Below are positions 15,891 through 22,660 of a stretch of 55,232 nucleotides of DNA, piece by piece. The notes under the pieces were generated by a model. That model was not told the DNA's origin. It was given only the letters and a program-made list of their open reading frames with translations, and ran no database searches. Location: contig JBAXHD010000014.1 in assembly GCA_037139095.1 (NCBI GenBank), forward strand, positions 1 to 55,232. Reading direction: 5' to 3'. The first letter of the stretch is position 1. Every line of letters begins with the position of its first letter. The position numbers and the translations under genes are program-made. Origin of the DNA: WLMZ01 sp037139095 (GTDB taxonomy: Bacteria; Actinomycetota; Acidimicrobiia; Acidimicrobiales; Ilumatobacteraceae).

Positions 15891-16565
15891 ATGCGCAGAA
15901 CAGTTGTAGCGGTTGTCACACTGGTCACCCTGTTTTCGGCGTGCGGGTCAACTGCCCCAGAGGCGCAGGTGCGCTCTGCTGACGATGTGCAAGTGCTCAC
16001 GCCGGGCGAAGTCAAAAAGATTCGCGCCGATATGGCTCCGCTCACTACCGACGCTCCCACCCTTGACTCTGCTGCGGGCGCTGCCCCCAGCGGCACCGGT
16101 GTTGACGCGGCCTCAACCGACACGGTTCCGCTCAACAAGGACAATCGTCCTCCCGAACTGCGTCTCTTCGATGCCTACGCGAAATTCAAGAGCTGTATCG
16201 AAGACGCCGGGCAGACAATCAAGGGCAATCTGCAGGACCCAAAGAACCCTGCCTATAAGGATCCTGAATACGTGAAGGTGATCACCACCTGCGCTGCTCG
16301 ATCCGACATCCTTTCGATCCTCAAAGAGATGCAGACAACTCGAGCCAACCTGAAGCCGGACGAAGTGGAGACCCGCAACAAGGCGTTCAAGCTGCTCCAA
16401 AAATGTCTGGTCGACAAGGGTTGGAAGATCGAGACCACCACCGACAAGATCGGTTTGATCAATCCGTCAGTCTTTCAATCAGCAGATGGAACGCTGAATC
16501 AGCGTGACATTAATCAGTGCCTCTCGAGCACTGGTATTAACGACGCAATTAAGGGAAATGGGTAG
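15891..16565 (+). CDS. Lipoprotein of unknown function, first gene of the exporter unit
   Basis: The 224-aa protein begins with a classic lipoprotein signal: MRRT, a hydrophobic core, and lipobox LFSAC with Cys18. The mature part starts with a ~60-residue Ala/Thr/Pro-rich linker, then a helical domain with three Cys (in KSCIEDAG, ITTCAARS and LQKCLVDKGW) and a final INQCLSSTG. I do not recognise the family. It ends at 16565, and the adaptor gene starts at 16573 (or 16558, overlapping), so it is probably co-transcribed with the MacA/MacB-like genes and could be an outer partner or substrate-binding part of that exporter. Confidence 0.72.
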   Translation: MRRTVVAVVTLVTLFSACGSTAPEAQVRSADDVQVLTPGEVKKIRADMAPLTTDAPTLDSAAGAAPSGTGVDAASTDTVPLNKDNRPPELRLFDAYAKFKSCIEDAGQTIKGNLQDPKNPAYKDPEYVKVITTCAARSDILSILKEMQTTRANLKPDEVETRNKAFKLLQKCLVDKGWKIETTTDKIGLINPSVFQSADGTLNQRDINQCLSSTGINDAIKGNG

Positions 16566-16572
16566 TTCGGTC

Positions 16573-18741
16573 ATGGCTTCGGGCAAAAAAGGTCTCATTG
16601 GAGTTGCAGTCGTAGCGCTGCTCGCTGGGGTGTTCGTCATCGGGCGAGCCACCATCGATACCCCTGCAGTTCGTGGCTTGATCATCAAGCCGCAGCCGGT
16701 CACGCGGCGCACGCTCAGCGACGTCCTGACGGTGAACGGTGTGTTGCGCCGTGACGAAACTCAAAAGCTCAACTCGCCGGTAGATGGCAAGGTCAGCAAG
16801 ATCTCGGCGAACGACGGCGACACGATCAATGCTGGCGATCCCATATTCTCGCTCGACGGTCGCACCGCCTATGCGGTGAACGGCGACTTCTCGTTTTACC
16901 GCAAGCTCGATGTCGGCAGCGTGGGGCCCGACGTGCTGCAGCTCGAGACCATCCTCAACGATCAGGGCTACCTCAAATCGAAGCCCAACGACCTCTACAC
17001 CGAAGAGACTCGCTCGGCGCTTGCCAAGTGGCAGCTTGACCGCGGGTACCCGGGTGCCACCCCTGAACCAGACGAGAGTGTCACGGTGGGCCTTACCCAG
17101 AACAGCGCTGGCTACAAGGTGGCCAAGGACAACACGGTCTCGTTCACCATCGTTCCCTCAGCGCCGGTGTTGAAGCCCGCCGCCGGGCTCGCCAGAGCGC
17201 TGCACGCGCCGAAGGTGGTGACCAAGCCGACCATCAATGTCTCGGTGAGTTCAACGACGGTCAACGAGGGCGGCACGTTTGCGCTCACGTTCACGTCAGA
17301 TATTGCTCCAACGAGCGACATGACCATGGGCCTCACCATCGGCGGTAGCGCCACCGGCGGCACCGATCCCACAAATGGTGACGACTATTCCACGATCAAC
17401 GGCGATTTCATCTTTCCTGCGGGTCAGACCTCGGTCACGCTCGACCCAGTAAAGGTGTTCAACGATCAGGTGATCGAGAACGCCGAAGACATCACCGTGC
17501 AACTCACCGTGCAGTTCGGCAACGATCCCAACTACATCGTTGGTCCCGTTGATCGAGTCCGCGTGACCATTGCTCCCAACGGCAGCGATCTTCAGCCGGT
17601 CTTCACCATCGACACTGACACCGCCGACGTCGATGAGGGCCAGCAGGTCACCTTCACCGTTCGATCAACAGTTGAGTCAAACGTCGATCAGGATTTCACG
17701 GTGGACTTTGGCGGCACGGCTGATTCGGGCACCGACTTCGTGCCTCTCGACAAGAAGACTTTTACGATTCGCGCCGGGCAAACCTCGGTGGGTCTGAACG
17801 TGCAAATACGAAAAGACAATCTCGTCGAGGTCGACGAGTCGCTCACTATTTCGCTTGGCCCCGATCCCGACACGAACACAGCCCACCGCGCGTACACCAT
17901 CGGCTCACCGTCGACAGCGCGTGTCACCATCAAGAGCAATGACCTGCCCATCATGCATGTCACAGGTGGTGGCGTGGTGCGTGAGGGAGCCAAAGGTTCG
18001 TTCCAGGTGGTTGCCGATGCCCCGGTTACCGATGACACCTCGATCAACTACCAAGTTGGTGGCACCGCTACCGAGGGCAGCGACTACAACGTGCTCAGCG
18101 GTACGGCGATCATGAAGGCCGGCACCTCGAGCGTCACCATTCCGCTCAATGTGATCAACGACGATGTGCAGTTCCTGCCCAGCGACATGCTTGTCGCGAA
18201 GTGGCCAGCTCGTGTTGGCAAGGTCAACGTCGACGAAGGCGAGTTTGTGTTGCAGGGGGCTCCAGTGATCACGCTCACCGAGCCCGTGTTCACCATCACC
18301 ATGAAGGTAAGCCCATCAGATCGCGCCCAACTCAAGGTGGGTCAGCCAGCCAAGGTGAAGCTCAAGGCGGGCGATCAGGAACTCACCGGAACCATCACCT
18401 CGCTCGACGACGCTGCCAAAGTGGGCGACGCGGGTGAGGAGTTGTACGAGGGTGTGGTTGAGGTGAAGGGCGAACTCGCTGCGGTAGATGGTGCGTCGGT
18501 CACCATCGATGTCACCCTGGCTGAAAAGACCGACGTTCTGTCTGTGCCCGTTGCTGCGGTGCTTCGCTCCACCGATGGCGACCAAGTGCGAGTGGTCAAT
18601 GATCAGGGCACGATCACTCGGGTCCCAGTCACTATTGGGCTCATCGACAACGAGTTCGTCGAAATCGTGAAGGGCCTGAAGGGCAACGAGCTTGTTGTCG
18701 TCGATGTCGACGCCGCCGGAACTCCCGCTGCTGGCGGTTAG
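16573..18741 (+). CDS. MacA/HlyD-like adaptor with peptidoglycan-binding and Calx-beta domains
   Basis: A predicted membrane-anchored adaptor of an ABC exporter (722 aa from the ATG at 16573; an ATG at 16558 is also possible). Order: N-terminal transmembrane helix (about 6-25), first half of a lipoyl/barrel-sandwich domain (SPVDGKVSKISANDGD), a peptidoglycan-binding domain (about 115-160, with GSVGPDVLQLETILNDQGY), about three Calx-beta domains (about 210-535) with repeated VNEGG/VDEGQ/VREGA starts and acidic loops, then the second lipoyl half (ARVGKVNVDEGEFV) and a beta-barrel/membrane-proximal region. In MacA the site between the lipoyl halves holds an alpha-hairpin that docks TolC; here wall-binding and Calx-beta modules occupy it. 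Calx-beta domains often bind calcium. The ABC genes follow directly. Confidence 0.8.
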   Translation: MASGKKGLIGVAVVALLAGVFVIGRATIDTPAVRGLIIKPQPVTRRTLSDVLTVNGVLRRDETQKLNSPVDGKVSKISANDGDTINAGDPIFSLDGRTAYAVNGDFSFYRKLDVGSVGPDVLQLETILNDQGYLKSKPNDLYTEETRSALAKWQLDRGYPGATPEPDESVTVGLTQNSAGYKVAKDNTVSFTIVPSAPVLKPAAGLARALHAPKVVTKPTINVSVSSTTVNEGGTFALTFTSDIAPTSDMTMGLTIGGSATGGTDPTNGDDYSTINGDFIFPAGQTSVTLDPVKVFNDQVIENAEDITVQLTVQFGNDPNYIVGPVDRVRVTIAPNGSDLQPVFTIDTDTADVDEGQQVTFTVRSTVESNVDQDFTVDFGGTADSGTDFVPLDKKTFTIRAGQTSVGLNVQIRKDNLVEVDESLTISLGPDPDTNTAHRAYTIGSPSTARVTIKSNDLPIMHVTGGGVVREGAKGSFQVVADAPVTDDTSINYQVGGTATEGSDYNVLSGTAIMKAGTSSVTIPLNVINDDVQFLPSDMLVAKWPARVGKVNVDEGEFVLQGAPVITLTEPVFTITMKVSPSDRAQLKVGQPAKVKLKAGDQELTGTITSLDDAAKVGDAGEELYEGVVEVKGELAAVDGASVTIDVTLAEKTDVLSVPVAAVLRSTDGDQVRVVNDQGTITRVPVTIGLIDNEFVEIVKGLKGNELVVVDVDAAGTPAAGG

Positions 18742-18743
18742 AC

Positions 18744-19496
18744 ATGCTGCACGAACCTGACCTCGACGCTGACGTGTCGCAACAACAATCGGCCAACGAG
18801 CCCTACGTCGAGCCACTGCTCGAACTGAAAGATGTGTCTCGCGTCTACGGCACCGGCGACGCCAAGGTATACGCCTTGCGCGAGGTGTCGTTGCGCATCA
18901 TGCCCGGCGACTTCGTGTCAATCGTGGGTCCGTCTGGCTCAGGTAAATCGACAATGCTGGGTTTGTTGGGATGCCTCGACATTCCAACCTCGGGCACCAT
19001 CACCGTGGGCGGCAAGACCGTTACGGGACTCGACGATGCCGAGCGCACCCAAGTGCGCGGCCGCACCATTGGGTTCGTGTTCCAACAGTTCCACCTCATT
19101 CCTCACCTCGACGCCACTGGCAATGTCGAGACAGCGCTGTTGTATCGGGGTCTCAGCAAAATCGAACGCCGTCGCCGCGCCATCGAGTCGCTCGACAAGG
19201 TTGGCTTGGGGCATCGGCACGAGCATCGGCCAGTGCAGATGTCAGGTGGCGAGCAGCAGCGCGTTGCGTTGGCCCGCGCCTTGGTGACCGAGCCAAAGAT
19301 CTTGTTGGCCGACGAACCCACCGGCGCACTCGACTCGCAGAATGCCGAAAACGTGATGGAATTGCTCACCAACCTGCAGTCGCCCGAACGGGCCGTGGTG
19401 CTCGTGACGCATGCCCTCGAAGTTGCCGACGCAGCGTTCCGCAAGGTGTCGATGCGCGATGGTCGCATCGTGAGTGACATGACAAGGGTGCGATGA
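18744..19496 (+). CDS. ABC transporter ATP-binding protein (MacB/LolD type)
   Basis: The 250-aa ATPase drives the adjoining permease. Seen: Walker A GPSGSGKST (62-70), Q-loop in FVFQQFHLIP, signature MSGGEQQRVALARAL, Walker B ILLADEPTGALD and the H-loop VTHALE. It has the MacB/LolD pattern used by mechanotransmission-type transporters. The N-terminal ~22 residues are an extra hydrophilic tail. It starts two bases after the adaptor stop and overlaps the permease start by four bases, so the three are translationally coupled. Confidence 0.93.
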   Translation: MLHEPDLDADVSQQQSANEPYVEPLLELKDVSRVYGTGDAKVYALREVSLRIMPGDFVSIVGPSGSGKSTMLGLLGCLDIPTSGTITVGGKTVTGLDDAERTQVRGRTIGFVFQQFHLIPHLDATGNVETALLYRGLSKIERRRRAIESLDKVGLGHRHEHRPVQMSGGEQQRVALARALVTEPKILLADEPTGALDSQNAENVMELLTNLQSPERAVVLVTHALEVADAAFRKVSMRDGRIVSDMTRVR

Positions 19497-20683
19497 AGGT
19501 ATTCAGAGATCTCTTACGGGTGTCACTGAACGGTCTGTTCGCGCGCAAGGTTCGAACATTGTTGCTCTTGCTCGGACCGATGATCGGCGTTGCGGCCATC
19601 ATTGCTGCGGTTGGTCTCACCGACAGCGCCAAGGGTGACCTCAAAGCAAAGGTCAACAAACTTGGCACGAACCTCATCGAGGTCTCGGCGTCGAGTGCGT
19701 TTGGTGGCAAGGACCCCACGCTTCCCGAAGATGTCATTGATCGCGCTCGCAGTGTCACCACGGTCAAGTCGGTTGCCAAGGTGCACGAGCTCGCAAACAT
19801 CGTGGTCACGCCATATAGCGAGGCAAAGGACAAGTACGAGGCAGTACCGATACCGGTGTTGGCCAGTGATGTGTTGCTGCCGTCAGTGCTCGAGGTCAAG
19901 CTCATCAGCGGACGATGGCTGAACGATTTCGACGAGCAAGCAACCAGTAGAACAGCCGTGATCGGCATTGGCCTCGCGCGACAGTTCAACTATTTGCCGG
20001 GAGAGAATCGAACGATCCAACTTGGCAACTTTCGATACGGCGTTGTTGGCGTGCTCAGCGAGGTAGAGCTTGAGCCCGCGTTCGATAACGCAGTGTTCAT
20101 CCCGTTCGCGGCGGCCAAGGCCGACTTTGTCGACACCGACAAGATCTTGGCGAACAAGATCTATGTGCGTTCGCAGGTAGGTGCCGAGAAGGACACCTCC
20201 GAAGCACTGAAGGTAGCGGTCAACCTCGGCGGTCCCGATGAGGTGACCACCGACATCAAGTCCGAAGCGCTTCAGCTCGCTGCGCAGAGCGACCAACAAA
20301 TCAAGCTCATCGTGGTCTCCATGGGCATCCTCGCCTCGATCGTGGGTGGCGTTGGTATCGCCAACGTGATGTCGATCTCGGTGATTCAGCGCTCGGCCGA
20401 AATCGGTATTCGTCGAGCACTCGGTCACACGCGCTCGATTATCGCGTCGCAGTTCTTGCTCGAGTCATTGTTCATCGGACTGCTCGGAGGAATCTGCGGC
20501 GTGCTGCTCGGCATCCTGTCAATTTTCTTAGGCGCCACTATTGCGGGTTGGGTGTTCGTGCTCGCGCCTTGGTTGCCTCCGGCAGGTATCGCCCTGGCAA
20601 TGGTCATTTCGGTGATTGCAGGCTTGTACCCGTCGGTTCGCGCCGCCAAGCTCGAGCCGCTCGAAACCCTGCGCCTCGGCTAA
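19493..20683 (+). CDS. MacB/FtsX-like ABC permease
   Basis: A 396-aa membrane protein with the MacB architecture: N-terminal helix (about 19-41), a large extracytoplasmic MacB_PCD domain (about 45-270), then three C-terminal helices forming the FtsX domain. The conserved IQRSAEIGIRRALG coupling-helix segment and the C-terminal R(A)AKLEPLETLR signature are present. It should pair with the ATPase as a dimer, and with the adaptor upstream. The exported substrate is unknown. It ends before a hairpin shared with the convergent HIT gene. Confidence 0.92.
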   Translation: MKVFRDLLRVSLNGLFARKVRTLLLLLGPMIGVAAIIAAVGLTDSAKGDLKAKVNKLGTNLIEVSASSAFGGKDPTLPEDVIDRARSVTTVKSVAKVHELANIVVTPYSEAKDKYEAVPIPVLASDVLLPSVLEVKLISGRWLNDFDEQATSRTAVIGIGLARQFNYLPGENRTIQLGNFRYGVVGVLSEVELEPAFDNAVFIPFAAAKADFVDTDKILANKIYVRSQVGAEKDTSEALKVAVNLGGPDEVTTDIKSEALQLAAQSDQQIKLIVVSMGILASIVGGVGIANVMSISVIQRSAEIGIRRALGHTRSIIASQFLLESLFIGLLGGICGVLLGILSIFLGATIAGWVFVLAPWLPPAGIALAMVISVIAGLYPSVRAAKLEPLETLRLG

Positions 20684-20718
20684 TACCAGAGACTCAGACG
20701 CGCTGAGTAGGCGCTCGC

Positions 20719-20742
20719 CGCGCTCAGGCTTCGCTGAGCGCG
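20719..20742. terminator. Hairpin at the convergent end of permease and HIT genes
   Basis: CGCGCTCAG-N6-CTGAGCGCG is a perfect nine-base-pair stem that overlaps the last codons and stop of the minus-strand HIT gene. No T-run is seen. It is probably the shared end of the two transcripts. Confidence 0.5.
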
Positions 20743-21125
20743 TCGCGAATGCGCTGCGCTGCTTGCGTCAATGCCCCAAAATCAACTGACGTTGCCGCAT
20801 TGGCAAACGACAACTGCCCCATGTGTGTGGTGGGGATCAAGTGAATGTGAGCGTGCGGCACTTCGTATCCGGCGATGATGAGACCCACTCGCTCGCAACC
20901 AAACGCCAATTGCTGGGCCTTGGCGATGCGGTGGCTCACTGCGAAGAGATGTTCTGCGAGTTGGGGCGAGCAATCGACCCAATGATCAACCTCTTCGATG
21001 GGTACAACCAACGCGTGGCCTACGGCCATTGGGTTGATCGACATGAAGACAACACACAGGTCATCGCGGTATACGAATGTGCCAGGAATGTCGCCGTTGA
21101 TGATGCGGGTGAAGATGGTGGTCAT
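20724..21125 (-). CDS. HIT-family protein (HINT-like)
   Basis: A 133-aa HIT protein starting MTTIFTRIINGDIPG. The histidine-triad motif HAHIHLI (His91, His93, His95) is complete. HINT-type proteins hydrolyse nucleoside phosphoramidates or AMP conjugates in the cytoplasm. The start ATG overlaps the stop of the SDR gene (ATGA), so the two minus-strand genes form an operon. It is shorter than the HIT protein beside thrS and belongs to a different branch. Confidence 0.9.
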   Translation of the reverse strand: MTTIFTRIINGDIPGTFVYRDDLCVVFMSINPMAVGHALVVPIEEVDHWVDCSPQLAEHLFAVSHRIAKAQQLAFGCERVGLIIAGYEVPHAHIHLIPTTHMGQLSFANAATSVDFGALTQAAQRIRDALSEA

Positions 21126-21946
21126 CCGACGTAGCCACCCGACATCGTGAACACATCGCCTGTTGCGTAACTGCTCTCGGGGCCGCTGAGAAACCGCACC
21201 AGTTCGGCGAGTTCGTCGGCGGTACCCATCCGACCCATGCCGAGGCGAGATGTAACAGCGATACGCATCATGTCGCTGAGGTCGCCGAGCAGGGGAGTGT
21301 CGATGTAGCCAGGACACACGGCGTTGACGCGAATGCCAAGGTGAGCGGTCTCGGCCGCAGCGCTCTTCGTGAGAGCGATGATCGCTGCTTTCGCAGCCGA
21401 GTAGTGAGGCGGTCCGCCAGCAGGCAGTTGGCCGAGGATCGATGAGATGTTCACGATGACACCGCTTCGTTGCGCCTGCATATGTCGAAGCGCGGCGCGC
21501 ACGCCATAGAACGTTCCGTAGAGGTGCACTTTGATCATGCGGTCCCACTCGGCATCGCTGAGGCTGGTGAAGCCCTCGGTGGGCTGCATCTCGGCGATAC
21601 GCCCCTCGAGGCGCAGCATCGCGTTGGCCATGCTGAGTTCGAATCGTGCGTTCGTTGCGGGTGTAACTGGGGGAGCGATGCCAGCGTTATTGATCATGAT
21701 GTCGAGCGATCCGTAGCGGGCAACGGCTGCGTCGATGCCCGCATCGAAGGCCGCCGAATCGCACACGTCGAACACCGAAGTAGTGCCACCCACCTCAGCG
21801 GCCACAGCCTGCGCGGCCTCCTGCGAGAGATCGTTGACGACCACGATTGCGCCATCGAGTGCGAGTCGTCGGGCGAATGCGGCGCCGAGACCTGATCCTG
21901 CGCCCGTAATGAACGCAACCTTTCCCTGCAGAGCGTTTGTAGTCAT
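21122..21946 (-). CDS. Short-chain dehydrogenase/reductase
   Basis: A 274-aa SDR, NAD(P)-dependent, substrate unknown. Seen: the cofactor motif TGAGSGLG (14-21), NNAG near residue 90, catalytic Ser in NISSILG, YSAAK as Tyr-x3-Lys and the PGYIDTPL segment after it. The start at 21946 (MTTNALQGK) is supported by a TACAGT box six bases upstream; a longer frame to 22003 would overlap the divergent gene. It is translationally coupled to the HIT gene downstream. Confidence 0.88.
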   Translation of the reverse strand: MTTNALQGKVAFITGAGSGLGAAFARRLALDGAIVVVNDLSQEAAQAVAAEVGGTTSVFDVCDSAAFDAGIDAAVARYGSLDIMINNAGIAPPVTPATNARFELSMANAMLRLEGRIAEMQPTEGFTSLSDAEWDRMIKVHLYGTFYGVRAALRHMQAQRSGVIVNISSILGQLPAGGPPHYSAAKAAIIALTKSAAAETAHLGIRVNAVCPGYIDTPLLGDLSDMMRIAVTSRLGMGRMGTADELAELVRFLSGPESSYATGDVFTMSGGYVG

Positions 21947-21952
21947 GCTGCG

Positions 21953-21958
21953 ACTGTA
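21953..21958 (-). promoter_or_regulatory. -10 box TACAGT (minus strand), leaderless spacing to the SDR gene
   Basis: Read on the minus strand, TACAGT is followed by six bases and the ATG at 21946. It lies back to back with a matching box for the divergent plus-strand gene, only eight bases away. Confidence 0.5.
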
Positions 21959-21966
21959 GGTCGTTG

Positions 21967-21972
21967 TACGCT
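21967..21972 (+). promoter_or_regulatory. -10 box TACGCT, leaderless spacing to a GTG start
   Basis: TACGCT is followed by six bases and GTG at 21979, which decides the start of the CDP-alcohol phosphotransferase. The two divergent -10 boxes are so close that the polymerases would exclude each other. Confidence 0.48.
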
Positions 21973-21978
21973 TCGTCG

Positions 21979-22647
21979 GTGTCGTCGGACTCGTCTCAGC
22001 CAAAACGTCAATCTGCTCACCTGATCAATCGGCCGTCAGACCCGCAACTCGAGGCCGACACTGATCGCCTTGTCACCATTCCAAACGCGATGTCGGTTGT
22101 CCGGTTGCTCTGCATACCGCTGTTTCTGTATCTCTTGTTTGGCCGCGACAACCCTGCGGGCGCCGCATGGCTCATGGGTGGCCTTGGCGGCACCGACTGG
22201 ATCGACGGCTACATCGCTCGCCGGTTTAATCAGGTGAGCAATCTCGGCAAAATCCTTGACCCGACGGCCGATCGTTTGATGTTCATTGTTGGACTTATTG
22301 GCATCATCGTGTACGGCGTGAGCCCGCTGTGGTTCTTCTGGCTCGTGCTCGTTCGTGAAACCCTCTTTGGCGGTGTCGTCGCTTTGGCCACTGCGTTTGG
22401 TATGAAGCGGTTCGATGTCACGTGGTGGGGCAAGATGGCCACCTTCTTGCTGATGCTGGCGCTTCCGGGTCTGCTCTTAGGGCAATCCGATTTTCGGTAC
22501 CGACTGCCGTTTCAGATCGGCGGGTGGCTGTGCGCAATACCCGGCCTGATCATCAGTTACTGGACTGCATTCACATATATCCCTGTCATTCGCGCCAACC
22601 TGCGCGAAGGCCGGGCCGATCGAGCACGCAAGGACCTCGCGTTATGA
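21979..22647 (+). CDS. CDP-alcohol phosphatidyltransferase (phosphatidylglycerophosphate/cardiolipin synthase type)
   Basis: A 222-aa integral membrane enzyme that should transfer a phosphatidyl group from CDP-diacylglycerol to an alcohol. The full signature D73-x2-D76-G-x2-A-R81-x8-G90-x3-D94-x3-D98 is present, and this copy keeps the arginine that the pgsA copy at 5382 lacks. The N-terminal ~30 residues are polar. VTIPNAMSVVRLLCIPLF is typical of PgsA- or cardiolipin-synthase-type enzymes; which acceptor is used is not resolved. The GTG start is chosen from the leaderless -10 spacing. The ManC gene follows after 13 bases. Confidence 0.85.
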   Translation: MSSDSSQPKRQSAHLINRPSDPQLEADTDRLVTIPNAMSVVRLLCIPLFLYLLFGRDNPAGAAWLMGGLGGTDWIDGYIARRFNQVSNLGKILDPTADRLMFIVGLIGIIVYGVSPLWFFWLVLVRETLFGGVVALATAFGMKRFDVTWWGKMATFLLMLALPGLLLGQSDFRYRLPFQIGGWLCAIPGLIISYWTAFTYIPVIRANLREGRADRARKDLAL

Positions 22648-22660
22648 ATACGAAGGAATC

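Noticed and set aside
20724..21548. A 274-codon HIT protein with a long N-terminal extension
   Set aside because: The extension is the SDR gene read in another frame; the HIT protein starts at 21125 with an ATGA overlap.
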